From Natrinema salsiterrestre (lineage in GTDB: Archaea > Halobacteriota > Halobacteria > Halobacteriales > Natrialbaceae): a stretch of 56,444 nt of DNA. Location: assembly GCF_029502005.1 (NCBI RefSeq), contig NZ_JAMQOT010000014.1, positions 1 through 56,444 on the forward strand, read 5' to 3'. Within the stretch, counting starts at the first letter, position 1, and every line of letters starts with the position of its first letter. The notes under the pieces were generated by a model. It was not told the origin of the DNA. It searched no databases and was given only the letters and a program-made list of their open reading frames with translations. Made by a program: the position numbers and the translations under genes. Below are positions 24,477 through 33,862 of this stretch, piece by piece.

Positions 24477-25772
24477 TTAGCGAGCCGTCGCTCCGAGCGC
24501 GACGGCCAGATCCCGCCCGAACCGCCGTGCAGTCGACGGCGTCACGGGATCCGTCGCCGTTCCGACGTAGGGGACCTCGAGCGAGGCGGCCGGCTCCGCA
24601 CCCAGCTGTGAACAGTACCGTTCGAAGGTGTGCAGCAACCCCGATTGGCTGTCGAAACTGGCCAGCCCGACGCCAGGACTCGCATCGTAGGTGAGCGTCG
24701 GATCGGTCTCGCTAGAGCGGGCCCGGGTCACGTCCTCGAGTCGCTCCGCGAGCCCCCGTAGTTCGTCGCTCGCCGCCGTCGGCTCGGTCACGAAGAACGG
24801 CCGGTCGTTGATGTCTCCGCCCCACTTGAACGGGCAGTGGAAATCGATCGCGAGCGAGAGCGACTCGAGCGACCGCAGGTCGTCGGCGATCGCCGACGTG
24901 GTCGGGTACAGCGGTGAGAGTTCGCTGATCTCGTTCGCGTCGACGTAATCGCGATTGTGGTCGTGGGGTCCGCGGTACTTTCCCTGGTCGCCGCGCTCGA
25001 CGCCGTCGAGGTCGCCGAACGGGTAGGCGTGGACCCGATGGGTCTCGAGCAGCGGCTCCATCGCCTCGCTCTCGAGAAGTTCTCGAAGGACGCCCTCGAG
25101 GACGTACGACGCGGTCGACTCGCAGGCGTGGTGGCGGGCCGCGAGCGCGACGTGGCGGTCGGCGTCGGACGGCCCGAGACGGACGACCGGGACCTCCCGG
25201 CCGCCCGCGGTCGTCGTCAGCGTCTCGAGGGACAGTCGGGGGTCCGACTCGTATTCGAACGCGAACGCGTCGAAATCGGCGCGCTGATACGGGAACGACA
25301 GCGCGAACTGTACTCGCTCGCCGGCGTCGAACGCGTACCGGAACGCCGTCGCGTCGATGCGGTGGTCGGCCCCGAGCCAGCGCCACTCGTCCCATGCGCC
25401 GTTTCCGATCGGCCCGCCGCAGGGCATCGCCGTTCGCACCGCCGGCCCGCGGGGGCCGACCACTTCGTCGCTCGGGAACTCGATCCGGAGCGTCTGGTCC
25501 GCGTCGCTCTCCGCGTCGACGTACCAGTAGAACCACCGCCGCGTCGAATCCCGGATCTCGGGCTCGAGTCGAATCGCCTCGCCGTCGACCTCGAGGACGC
25601 GACCGTTGCCGCCGGGATGGGTGGTCCGAACCGTCACGGTCCCGTCGGTCGTCTCGAGATCGGAACCCGTGCCGGCGGCGGGTTCCGTCGCGATATCCGT
25701 CTCCATGCGGGACCGGTCGGAGCGAGTGACGATAAGTGGTCGCCCGTCTCCCTCGTCGTCGCTACTCGTCAT
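24477..25772 (-). CDS. M14-type zinc carboxypeptidase-like protein
   Basis: This 431-residue protein starts at the ATG overlapping the glyA stop (ATGA); an internal ATG at 25706 is the alternative. An N-terminal beta-rich domain (RRWFYWYVDAES, about residues 78-90) is typical of cytosolic-carboxypeptidase-like M14 enzymes. The catalytic domain has ARHHACES (HxxE zinc ligands), GPHDHNRDYVD (substrate-binding Asn-Arg), AIDFHCPF (zinc His) and a C-terminal SLEVPYVG with the probable catalytic Glu. It probably removes C-terminal residues or side-chain glutamates, or deacylates a small substrate. Coupling to glyA is notable but unexplained. Confidence 0.75.
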   Translation of the reverse strand: MTSSDDEGDGRPLIVTRSDRSRMETDIATEPAAGTGSDLETTDGTVTVRTTHPGGNGRVLEVDGEAIRLEPEIRDSTRRWFYWYVDAESDADQTLRIEFPSDEVVGPRGPAVRTAMPCGGPIGNGAWDEWRWLGADHRIDATAFRYAFDAGERVQFALSFPYQRADFDAFAFEYESDPRLSLETLTTTAGGREVPVVRLGPSDADRHVALAARHHACESTASYVLEGVLRELLESEAMEPLLETHRVHAYPFGDLDGVERGDQGKYRGPHDHNRDYVDANEISELSPLYPTTSAIADDLRSLESLSLAIDFHCPFKWGGDINDRPFFVTEPTAASDELRGLAERLEDVTRARSSETDPTLTYDASPGVGLASFDSQSGLLHTFERYCSQLGAEPAASLEVPYVGTATDPVTPSTARRFGRDLAVALGATAR

Positions 25773-27013
25773 TCGTACAGCGGAAACCGTTCGCAGAGGT
25801 CTGCCACAGTCGCTGCGACGTCGCTTCGGACGGCGGCGTCGTCGGGCGACTCGAGGACGCGCGCGATGCAGTCGGCTACCTCCGCCACCGCGGCCTCGTC
25901 GAAGCCGCGAGTCGTCAGCGCGGGCGTCCCCGCCCGGACTCCCGAGGGATCTTTCGGCGGTCGCGGATCTCCCGGCACCGCGTTCGCGTTCAGGACGATG
26001 CCGACCTCCTCGAGCGCCCGTTCGGCCTCGTTTCCGCGGAGATCATGCGTCTCGCGCAGGTCCGCGAGGACGAGGTGGGTGTCGGTGCCGCCGGTGGCGA
26101 GGTCGAACCCGCGGGCCTCGAGACCGTCTGCGAGCGCGCGAGCGTTCGCGACCGTCTGTTCCGCGTACGAGGCGAACTCGGGCTCCAGAGCTTCCTCGAA
26201 GCCGACCGCTTTGCCGGCGACGTTGTGCATCGCGGGACCGCCCTGAACCCCGGGCATCACCGCGCGGTCGACCGCCTCGGCGTGCGTCTCGTCACACATG
26301 ACGATCCCGCCTCGGCCCGCGCGGATGGTCTTGTGGGTACTGCCGGTGACGATATCGGCGACGCCGACGGGCGACGCGTGAACGCCCGCTGCGACGAGCC
26401 CGCTGACGTGGGCGATATCGGCGAGGTGAACGGCGTCGGTCTCCGCGGCGACCGCCTGAATCCGCTCCCAGTCGACTTCGCGGGGATAGGCGGAGAAGCC
26501 CGAGACGATCATGTCAGGTTCGATCCGCTCGGCCGTCTCGCGGAGCCCCTCGTAATCGACGCGGCCCGTCTCCGGATCGAGACCGTACCGCTCCACCTCG
26601 AATATTCGGCCCGAGAGGTTTCCGGCGTGGCCGTGACTCAGGTGGCCCGCGTCGCGCAGGCCCGCGGAGAGGACGGTATCGCCCGGCTCGAGGACCGCGA
26701 GCATGGCCGCGGCGTTGGCCTGACTGCCGCTGTGGGGCTGGACGTTGACGTGGTCGGCGTCGAACAGCTCTCGTGCGTGTTCGATCGCGAGCGATTCGAC
26801 CCTGTCGGCGTGCTCGCACCCGCCGTAGTAGCGGTCGCCGGGCGTTCCTTCCGCGTACTTGTTCGTCAGGACCGATCCCTGGGCCGCCAGGACGGCTTCG
26901 CTGACGTGATTCTCGCTGGCGATCATCGCGAGCGTGTCGCGCTGGCGCGCCAGTTCGTCCGCCAGCGCGTCCGCAACCGTCGGGGATGACGGTCGAACTC
27001 GATCGTGGAACAC
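25769..27013 (-). CDS. glyA: Serine hydroxymethyltransferase
   Basis: PLP enzyme converting serine and tetrahydrofolate to glycine and methylene-tetrahydrofolate. Hallmarks are MIASENHVSEAVLAAQGSVL, NKYAEGTPGDRYYGGCEHAD, NVQPHSGSQAN, HLADIAHVSGLVAAG and the PLP-Lys site TGSTHKTIRAGRGG. The annotated frame can extend to an ATG at 27052, but a TATA-like TTATAATATTAT (around 27030-27040) lies inside that extension. The GTG at 27013, about 23 bases beyond it, gives a 414-residue protein beginning VFHDRVRPSSPTVADAL, like other haloarchaeal GlyA. I therefore chose GTG. It is divergent from a CARF-like regulator, with ltaE (glycine/threonine) next to it. Confidence 0.9.
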   Translation of the reverse strand: MFHDRVRPSSPTVADALADELARQRDTLAMIASENHVSEAVLAAQGSVLTNKYAEGTPGDRYYGGCEHADRVESLAIEHARELFDADHVNVQPHSGSQANAAAMLAVLEPGDTVLSAGLRDAGHLSHGHAGNLSGRIFEVERYGLDPETGRVDYEGLRETAERIEPDMIVSGFSAYPREVDWERIQAVAAETDAVHLADIAHVSGLVAAGVHASPVGVADIVTGSTHKTIRAGRGGIVMCDETHAEAVDRAVMPGVQGGPAMHNVAGKAVGFEEALEPEFASYAEQTVANARALADGLEARGFDLATGGTDTHLVLADLRETHDLRGNEAERALEEVGIVLNANAVPGDPRPPKDPSGVRAGTPALTTRGFDEAAVAEVADCIARVLESPDDAAVRSDVAATVADLCERFPLYE

Positions 27014-27131
27014 GGTCGGAGGATCTCCCCATAATATTATAATTTCTGTCATGACAGCGGCGATACCGTGTCATCGTTGTCAATACTGCCGACATCGACA
27101 CCATCATTTTTGCACGGTCGGTCGATCCCGT

Positions 27132-27866
27132 ATGGAACCGATGGCCGTCTCACAACGGGTTCACGTCGCGCCCGTCGGCTACGAGAACGACCGAATCGTC
27201 CTCCCCGCCGAGCGACTCGACGCCGATCGGATCGTCCTCCTCGAGTCGGCCGGCGACGACGAGTATCCCTATCCCGACCGGGTGCGCGAGCGCCTCGACG
27301 ATCGGGGGATCGAGCACGCGAGCCTCGAGTGTGACATCTTCGACCTCTACGATTCGATCGGGACGATCGCGGCGGCGATCACGGCCAACGCCGACGACGA
27401 GGTGTACGTCAACCTCGCCTCCGGGAGCAAAGTGACTGCCATCGGCGGGATGATCGCCTGTATGGCGACCGGTGCGACGCCCTATTACGCCCGCGCCGAG
27501 CGCTACGGCGACGAAGCCGACGGCGTCAGCGAGGGGGTCGCGGAACTGTCGCGGCTCCCGACGTATCCGATCGACCGACCGTCACGCGAGCAGGTAGCCG
27601 TCCTGGCTCACCTCGAGGAGCAGGGGTCGACCTCGAAGAAACGTCTCATCGATTTCGGCCGGACGGCGGGGCTCCCCTTCCTCGCGGAGCACGACGCGAG
27701 CAACGTGAAAGCCGAGTACCGGCTGCTCGACAGCCACGTCCTCGAGCCGCTGGTCGCGGACGGCTACGTCGAACTCGAGGCCGTCGGGCGGCGGAAACGC
27801 GTTCATCTCACCGATCGAGGAGCGGACACGTTGCGAGCGTTCCGGTACGTGCTCGACGAGCGGTGA
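27132..27866 (+). CDS. HFX_2341-type regulator: CARF-like domain plus winged HTH (DUF6293)
   Basis: This 244-residue protein begins with QRVHVAPVGYENDRIVLPA, then IVLLESAGDDEYPYP. The loop VYVNLASGSKVTAIGGMIAC is characteristic of the DUF6293 Rossmann domain related to CARF domains, which bind cyclic (oligo)nucleotides or similar ligands. The C-terminal 100 residues (KKRLIDFGRTAGLPF ... KRVHLTDRGADTL) form a winged HTH. The start at 27132 follows an AT-rich ATCATTTTT by about 27 bases; ATG 27141 is also possible. It shares an intergenic region with glyA, so it may regulate it. No CRISPR genes are present, so a role in immunity is not supported by context. Confidence 0.75.
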   Translation: MEPMAVSQRVHVAPVGYENDRIVLPAERLDADRIVLLESAGDDEYPYPDRVRERLDDRGIEHASLECDIFDLYDSIGTIAAAITANADDEVYVNLASGSKVTAIGGMIACMATGATPYYARAERYGDEADGVSEGVAELSRLPTYPIDRPSREQVAVLAHLEEQGSTSKKRLIDFGRTAGLPFLAEHDASNVKAEYRLLDSHVLEPLVADGYVELEAVGRRKRVHLTDRGADTLRAFRYVLDER

Positions 27867-27915
27867 CGGCGCGGACGCCGCCGAGTATTTCACCCACAAC
27901 CGGGAACAGGACCAC

Positions 27916-28932
27916 ATGATCGACCTCCGAAGCGATACCGTCACGACGCCCGACGAGGCGATGCGCGAGGCAGCGGCCACCGCCGACGTCGGGGACGACG
28001 TCTACGGCGAGGACCCGACCGTGAACGAACTCGAGGCCCGCGTCGCCGACCGGCTCGGTACGGAGGCGGCGCTGTATCTCCCGACGGGGACGATGGCGAA
28101 CCAGACCGCGGCCCGCGTCCATACCGAACGCGGACAGGAGGTCGTCGCCGACCGCCGGAGCCACGTCGTGAAGTACGAACTCGGTGGATTGGCTCAGCAC
28201 TCGGGACTACAGGTGCGAATGCTCGACGCCGACCGCGGGGTTCCAACCCCCGAGCAGGTCGCTACAGCAGCGATCGACGAAGACCTGCATCGGCCCGGAA
28301 CCGGCTTGCTCTGTCTCGAGAACACGCACAACGCCCGCGGCGGGCTCGCGATCGACCCCGGCAAAATCGACGCGGCGGCGACGGCGGCCCGCGAGCGCGA
28401 CGTTTCAGTCCATCTCGACGGTGCGCGGCTGTTCAACGCCGCGACGGCGCTCGACGTCCCGGTCACCGAACTCACGGCTCCCGTCGACTCGGTCATGGTC
28501 TCGCTCTCCAAGGGACTCGGTGCGCCCGTCGGCTCGATGCTCGCGGGCAGCGAGGCGTTCGTCGAGCGCGCACGTCGAACCCGCAAGCTGTTCGGCGGCG
28601 GCATGCGACAGGCGGGGATCATCGCGGGCCCCGCGCTCGAGGCCCTCGAGAGCGTCGCCGACCTCGAAACGGATCACGAGAACGCGCGCGTTCTGGCCGA
28701 CGGACTCGACGACGTCGAGGGCTTCGACGTCCAGGAGCCGGAGACGAACATCGTCCTCGCGGACGTCTCCGAGACGGGACTCGAGCCGGCGACCGTTCTC
28801 GAGCGGCTCCGCGATCGAGACGTGCTGGCGACGCCGTTCGGACCCACGACGGTTCGTTTCTGTACGCACCGCGACGTCGCTCGCGAGGATATCGAGCGGG
28901 CACTCGAGCGGATAGAAGCGTCGTTCGCTTGA
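27916..28932 (+). CDS. ltaE: Low-specificity L-threonine aldolase
   Basis: This 338-residue PLP aldolase cleaves threonine or allo-threonine to glycine and acetaldehyde. It begins MIDLRSDTVTTPDEAMREA, followed by VGDDVYGEDPTVNELE, YLPTGTMANQ, LENTHNARGG, VHLDGARLFNAA and the PLP-Lys site SLSKGLGAPVGSMLAG. The length is typical. It follows the CARF-like regulator by 50 bases in the same direction, with glyA on the other side, so the three genes may form a glycine/one-carbon neighbourhood. Confidence 0.92.
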   Translation: MIDLRSDTVTTPDEAMREAAATADVGDDVYGEDPTVNELEARVADRLGTEAALYLPTGTMANQTAARVHTERGQEVVADRRSHVVKYELGGLAQHSGLQVRMLDADRGVPTPEQVATAAIDEDLHRPGTGLLCLENTHNARGGLAIDPGKIDAAATAARERDVSVHLDGARLFNAATALDVPVTELTAPVDSVMVSLSKGLGAPVGSMLAGSEAFVERARRTRKLFGGGMRQAGIIAGPALEALESVADLETDHENARVLADGLDDVEGFDVQEPETNIVLADVSETGLEPATVLERLRDRDVLATPFGPTTVRFCTHRDVAREDIERALERIEASFA

Positions 28933-28952
28933 GTGTGGCTCGAATCGCGGGG

Positions 28953-29099
28953 TTACTGATTCCCGCGCATGCCGTCGCGGAACTCGAGGACGGTCCGCCG
29001 GAGGAGGAGGTACGCGAAGAAGACCAACCCGAGCAGGATCAGGACGACCGCGATGATGACGGGATCGTCCGGGAGGAGGCCGGTGATGAGGTCCAGCAT
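28953..29099 (-). CDS. 48-aa single-pass membrane protein
   Basis: An ATG at 29099 opens a 48-residue frame ending TAA at 28953. After MLDLITGLLPDDP comes a strong hydrophobic helix (VIIAVVLILLGLVFFAYLLL) and then a basic/polar tail RRTVLEFRDGMRGNQ. This is the layout of a small N-out or N-in tail-anchored protein. It converges with ltaE, 20 bases between stops. The balance of hydrophobic helix and positive tail makes a chance frame unlikely. The function is unknown. Confidence 0.6.
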   Translation of the reverse strand: MLDLITGLLPDDPVIIAVVLILLGLVFFAYLLLRRTVLEFRDGMRGNQ

Positions 29100-29455
29100 A
29101 TCCGACGGCTACTCTGTCAGCGTGGTTAATCGTTTCGACCTCGATCGGCTGTATCCATCTCCGGTTTCGGTAGCTGAAACGCGATTTTCAGCTTGCACCG
29201 ACTATAACGTCGGCCGAATCGTAGACCGAAGCGCGCCTCGATCGTCGGCCCGCGTGCCCTCCCCGCCCGTTCCGCGGGCCGCCTCCGAGATCGAGGTTGG
29301 CTGCCCGGATCACTCGTCCCCGATCGCGTCGATCGCCCGCGGACCGCCGGCCTCTGACACCCTCGCGGTACCGCGGCTCCCTCCCGTCGCCGATCTCCCG
29401 TCCAAGTCCCCCGCTGGCGCTCTCACGACACCCGCAGAGACGAGTCCCCGATTTC
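29100..29455. other. Intergenic region, nothing recognised
   Basis: About 356 bases. The part around 29133-29175 is AT-richer and could hold the promoter for the 48-aa gene. The remainder has no frame with recognisable motifs and no clear hairpin. Confidence 0.3.
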
Positions 29456-29977
29456 TCACGCCGTCCGAACGTCGAACGCTTCCAGAACGGTCCCGTCCGG
29501 TTCACGAATCTCGCCCTCGAGCGCCCCCGCCCTCTCGGTCGCCGGCTCGAGCGTGGCGAACCCCGGCCGATTCCCGCGCGGGTCGGCGTGGCTCCCGGGA
29601 TTCAGCAAGACGGTGTCTTCGGTCTCGACGACCGTCGGTCGGTGGCTGTGCCCGAAGACGACGACGTCGGCGTCTCGAGACCGGCCGAACATCGCGAGGC
29701 CGGTCTCGCCGCCGTCACGGCGGTGAGTGGCGGCGAACCGGGCACCGCCCGCCTCGACGACGCGGGCCGTCGGCAGCCGGTCGCGTACCGCCGCGCTGTC
29801 GGCGTTGCCGTGAACCGCGAACAGGCGGTCACACTCCCTTTGGAAGGCCTCGAGTGCAGTTTCGCTCGTGAAATCGCCGGCGTGAATGACGGTGTCGGCC
29901 TCGCGGGCCGCGGTCAGGGCCTCGCCCTCGAGTTCGTGGCCGTCGCTGCTGTGCGTGTCGGAGAAGATCGCGATCAT
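29456..29977 (-). CDS. YfcE/MJ0936-type metallophosphoesterase
   Basis: The ATG at 29977 gives 173 residues, the family's normal length. Metal-binding motifs run in order: MIAIFSDTHS (D-x-H), VIHAGDFTS (GD), AVHGNADS (GNxD), and GFGHSH-like VVFGHSHRP (GHSH/T). A catalytic HRRDGGE region precedes the last motif. The substrate is a phosphodiester in related enzymes; the exact one is unknown. It stands alone. Confidence 0.88.
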   Translation of the reverse strand: MIAIFSDTHSSDGHELEGEALTAAREADTVIHAGDFTSETALEAFQRECDRLFAVHGNADSAAVRDRLPTARVVEAGGARFAATHRRDGGETGLAMFGRSRDADVVVFGHSHRPTVVETEDTVLLNPGSHADPRGNRPGFATLEPATERAGALEGEIREPDGTVLEAFDVRTA

Positions 29978-30131
29978 GGTCTCGCTTCGCCCGTCACTGA
30001 CAGGTCCCTTTCGGATGCGATCGCCACTGCGGCCCGGATCGGGAGCCGGAGACATCCCCGGCCCCGAACGGGGGCGCGGCCGGCTCTAGAACCGCTTACA
30101 CTTTTGGGGGACCCCTTCGTAGTCGCCGCCG

Positions 30132-31076
30132 ATGGCCAGTAGCACTTCCGTCGTTCTCGCAGCGCTGTTCGCGAACGGCGCGATCGCGATTCTCAAGTTC
30201 ATCGGCTTCACACTCACCGGGAGCCCCGCCATGCTGTCGGAGACGTACCACTCGATCTCGGACACGGGGAATCAGGTCTTCCTGTTGATCGGGATCAAGT
30301 ACGGTGCGCAGGAAGCGACTCGAGAGCACCCGTTCGGCCACGGGAAGGCCCAGTTCTTCTACAGTCTGCTCGTGAGCATCATGCTCTTCGGCATCGCCGG
30401 CTGGGAGAGCGCCCGCCACGGTCTCAGTGCGCTGCGAGAAGGCGGCGTTCACCGCGCCAGCGAGGACGTCACGCTGTTCGGCGCGAGCTTCGATCCGGTT
30501 TACGTCAATTACGCCGTGTTGATCGGCGCGATCCTCTTCGAATTCTACGCGCTCTGGAAGGCCTACCAGGGTATCAGTCGCCAGATGGACGAGCACGACT
30601 GGACGACCCTCCGCGAGGCGTTCAAGAAGACCAGCGACGTGACGACCCTGACCGCGCTCACCGAGGACTCCATCGCGCTCGCCGGTGCGGGGATCGCGCT
30701 CTTCGGCATTTACCTCACTCGGACCACCGGAAACCCGATGTACGACGCCGGTTCGGCCCTCATCATCGGGATCATGCTGATGGGCTTCGCCCTCGCGCTC
30801 GGCTGGCAGAACAAGCGACTCATTCTCGGGGAGAGCCTCGCGAGAGACGACGAGGACGAGCTCCGACGGATCGTCGCCGACTGGGACGGCGTCACCGACC
30901 TCGTCGATCTCCGGACCGTCTACTTCGGTGCCGAGGAACTGCTCGTCACCGCCGACGTGGCGTTCGACCCCGACCTCGACGCCGAGACGATCAACGAGCG
31001 CATCACGGGGATCGAACTCGCCCTGATGGATCACGACGATCAGGTCCGGAAGGTCTACATCGAGCCCGAGACGTAG
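30132..31076 (+). CDS. Cation diffusion facilitator transporter
   Basis: This 314-residue protein has six hydrophobic helices in about the first 230 residues and a cytoplasmic C-terminal domain with the ferredoxin-like pattern VDLRTVYFGAEELLVTADVA. Helix 2 has SETYHSISDTGNQ and helix 5 has TEDSIALAGAG, the positions of the metal-binding His/Asp pairs. The helix-3 region has the family's HPFGHGKAQFF. It probably exports Zn, Mn, Fe or Co in exchange for protons. The metal cannot be inferred with confidence. Single gene. Confidence 0.9.
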   Translation: MASSTSVVLAALFANGAIAILKFIGFTLTGSPAMLSETYHSISDTGNQVFLLIGIKYGAQEATREHPFGHGKAQFFYSLLVSIMLFGIAGWESARHGLSALREGGVHRASEDVTLFGASFDPVYVNYAVLIGAILFEFYALWKAYQGISRQMDEHDWTTLREAFKKTSDVTTLTALTEDSIALAGAGIALFGIYLTRTTGNPMYDAGSALIIGIMLMGFALALGWQNKRLILGESLARDDEDELRRIVADWDGVTDLVDLRTVYFGAEELLVTADVAFDPDLDAETINERITGIELALMDHDDQVRKVYIEPET

Positions 31077-31098
31077 CCGCCTCGCCCGCCCTGACGCT

Positions 31099-31509
31099 CT
31101 ATTCTTCGCGGTCCTCGTCCGTATCGTCGTACCCCGCCACCACCGTCGATCCCGGCGGTCGATCGTTCAACACCGCCGTCACCGTCGTTCCGTCCAGGTC
31201 CACCGTCGACTCGAGCGCCTCCCAGCCGTCTTCCCGTTCGACGGCGACCGCGACGTCGGTCGGACTCGCGCCGGGGGGCAGCTTCGAGGGATCGTAGACC
31301 AACGCGATCCTGACCGCTTCGACCGCCTTCACCGCCTCGAGCCCGACCAGATCGACGGGATCGGCGAGCGCGTCGACCGGCGGCTCGCGCCCGCTCTTCG
31401 CGAGGCCGAACTCGTCGGGGACGACGCCCGCGACGAGTTCCACGCGAGCCCCCGCTTGCTCGAGTGTGTACTCCGCCACGTCGTTCGAATCGTAGCCCGG
31501 AATAGCCAT
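31099..31509 (-). CDS. Haloarchaeal protein of unknown function
   Basis: The ATG at 31509 gives 136 residues: MAIPGYDSNDVAEYTLEQAG, then hydrophobic and acidic beta-rich sequence with LVYDPSKLPPGASPTDVAVA and LNDRPPGSTVVAGYDD. This suggests a beta-sandwich-like domain with a short acidic tail. No family is recognised. It converges with the transporter gene and is divergent from the helicase gene, sharing its upstream region. Confidence 0.6.
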   Translation of the reverse strand: MAIPGYDSNDVAEYTLEQAGARVELVAGVVPDEFGLAKSGREPPVDALADPVDLVGLEAVKAVEAVRIALVYDPSKLPPGASPTDVAVAVEREDGWEALESTVDLDGTTVTAVLNDRPPGSTVVAGYDDTDEDREE

Positions 31510-31648
31510 ACCGGAGACTGGGACGCGAGACACATGTCCCTGTAGCGCGCGTTCGCCGGCCGGTGGTACTTGGCGCTCTCCCGGCGGGTCGCGGAACCGA
31601 CCGAGTCGAGACGAATCCTTTTATCGCATCGCGAACCTATCGTCACGT

Positions 31649-33820
31649 GTGTCCGAGACAGCCGGGTACATGCGCTTTTTCCCGTACGACCAGCCGTACG
31701 AGAACCAGCGCAAGGCGATGGACCGCATCTACAACTCCCTCCACCAGGGACGGGACGTCCTCTTCGAGGGGGCCTGCGGGACCGGCAAGACCCTCTCGTC
31801 GCTGATTCCGGCCCTCGAGATCGCTCGCGAGGAAGACAAGACGGTCGTCATCACGACGAACGTCCACCAGCAGATGCGCCAGTTCGTCGCCGAAGCCCGC
31901 GCGATCACCCGCGAGGAGTCCATCCGCGCCGTCGTGTTCAAGGGAAAGGCCTCGATGTGCCACATCGACGTCGGCTACGAGGAGTGTCAGGCGCTGCGGG
32001 ACAACACCCGCGCCGTCGTCGACGCCGAACGCGACCGCGAACAACTCGAGCGCCGACAGCGCGAACTGCTCGCGGAGAGTCAGGACGGCGACGGCTCGGC
32101 CGCCGACGCCCGCTCGGCCGTGATGGACGAACTCGACGACATCGAGGAGCGACTCGAGGATCTCGAGGAGCAGAACGTCTGTGACTACTATCGCAACAAT
32201 CTCACGGGAGACACGGACGACTTCTTCGGCTGGCTCTTCGAGGACGTCCGCACACCGGACGATATCTACGAACACGCCGAGGAACGGCAGTTCTGCGGCT
32301 ACGAGCTCCTGAAGGAAGGACTCGAGGGCGTCGATCTGGTCGTCTGTAACTACCACCACCTGCTGGATTCGACCATTCGAGAGCAGTTCTTCCGGTGGCT
32401 CGGCCGCGATCCCGAGGACGTGATCGCCGTCTTCGACGAGGCCCACAACGTCGAGGACGCGGCCCGCGAGCACGCGACCCGAACCTGCTCCGAGCGCACC
32501 TTCGACTCCGCGCTGGACGAGCTGGCCGACACCGACGATCCGCGCTCTGAGGACGCCGCGAACGTCCTCTCGGCCTTTCACCGCGCGCTCGTCGAAACCT
32601 ACGAGGACTCGTTCGGCTTCGGCGATCGCGAGGGGATCGGCGACAACTGGTCCGACGTCCCCATCGCCAACGACGATCGGAAAGACGACCTCACGCTCGA
32701 GTTCCTGCAACGGTACTCCGGTCGCGGGATCGAGGACGACCTCGAGGCCGCGATGAAGCTGGGACAGGAGTTAGACGAACAGTACGAGGAGGCCTACCGC
32801 GAGGGCGAGACGGCCACGCGCACGGAGTGTCAGACCCTGCAGGCCGCCGGCTTCGTCAGCGCGTGGATGACCGAGAGCTCGGCGGAAGGGCTGTATCCGG
32901 TCGTCTCGGTCACCCGAGACGCCGGTACCGACGAGATCTACGGCCGCGCGGAACTGTACTCCTGCCTGCCGCGGCAGGTGACCGGCCAGCTGTTCGAGGA
33001 AGTCTACGCCACCGTCCTCATGAGCGCGACGCTGCAGCCGTTCGACGTCACCGAGAACGTCCTCGGGCTCGAGGACGCGGTGACGATGGCCTACGGGCTG
33101 CAGTTCCCCGAGGACAATCGTCGAACATACGCCGTCGAGACGCCGCCGCTGTTCTCCTCCGATCGCGACGATCCGGCGGTCCAGGAGGACGTCACGGAGA
33201 CCATCCACGACGCCGTCCGGATGACGCCCGGCAACACGCTCGCCTTCTTCCCCAACTACGGCGAGGCGGGTCGGTACGCCGACCGGCTCGAGCGCCGGAC
33301 CGACCGGACGGTCTATCTGGACGAGCCGGGCGTCTCCGTCGAGGACCTCCGCACGCAGTTCGTCGCGGACGACGACGCGGTGCTCTGTACGTCGCTGTGG
33401 GGTACCCTCGCGGAGGGGGTGAGCTTCGACGGCGACGACGCCAACACGGTGCTGGTCGTCGGCGTTCCCTACCCGCATCTGGACGATCGAGCGGAGGCAG
33501 TTCAGGAGGCCTACGACGTGGCCTTCGACGGCACCGACACGGGCTGGCGCTACGCCGTCGAGATCCCGACGGTCCGCAAGACCAGACAGGCGCTGGGGCG
33601 GGTCATCCGGTCGCCGGAGGAGGTCGGCGTCCGGGCACTGCTCGACCGGCGCTACTCGCGGGACGCGAAGTCGGATCTCGGCAAGTACAGCGTCAACGGC
33701 ACCTTCCCACACGAGGAACGCGAGGAGCTGATCGACATCGGTCCGGACAAACTCAAATTCGCGATGCTCAACTTCTACGGCGGCCACGACGAGTACGATG
33801 GCGAGCCGCCGTCACCGTGA
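31649..33820 (+). CDS. XPD/DinG-type ATP-dependent DNA helicase with Fe-S cluster
   Basis: This 723-residue SF2 helicase has Walker A GACGTGKT (41-48) and DEAH (263-266). Four cysteines are spaced as in the XPD/DinG Fe-S domain (C104, C113, C178, C216). Motif VI is QALGRVIRS. It unwinds DNA 5'-3' in the related enzymes and probably functions in repair. The GTG start at 31649 lies about 27 bases after CCTTTTATC, fitting a leaderless message. A long charged coiled-coil insert (about residues 122-175) lies between the second and third cysteines. Single gene. Confidence 0.9.
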   Translation: MSETAGYMRFFPYDQPYENQRKAMDRIYNSLHQGRDVLFEGACGTGKTLSSLIPALEIAREEDKTVVITTNVHQQMRQFVAEARAITREESIRAVVFKGKASMCHIDVGYEECQALRDNTRAVVDAERDREQLERRQRELLAESQDGDGSAADARSAVMDELDDIEERLEDLEEQNVCDYYRNNLTGDTDDFFGWLFEDVRTPDDIYEHAEERQFCGYELLKEGLEGVDLVVCNYHHLLDSTIREQFFRWLGRDPEDVIAVFDEAHNVEDAAREHATRTCSERTFDSALDELADTDDPRSEDAANVLSAFHRALVETYEDSFGFGDREGIGDNWSDVPIANDDRKDDLTLEFLQRYSGRGIEDDLEAAMKLGQELDEQYEEAYREGETATRTECQTLQAAGFVSAWMTESSAEGLYPVVSVTRDAGTDEIYGRAELYSCLPRQVTGQLFEEVYATVLMSATLQPFDVTENVLGLEDAVTMAYGLQFPEDNRRTYAVETPPLFSSDRDDPAVQEDVTETIHDAVRMTPGNTLAFFPNYGEAGRYADRLERRTDRTVYLDEPGVSVEDLRTQFVADDDAVLCTSLWGTLAEGVSFDGDDANTVLVVGVPYPHLDDRAEAVQEAYDVAFDGTDTGWRYAVEIPTVRKTRQALGRVIRSPEEVGVRALLDRRYSRDAKSDLGKYSVNGTFPHEEREELIDIGPDKLKFAMLNFYGGHDEYDGEPPSP

Positions 33821-33862
33821 GACCGCGTCAGACCGCCAGTACGTCGCTGCGTCTGCTGCGAA

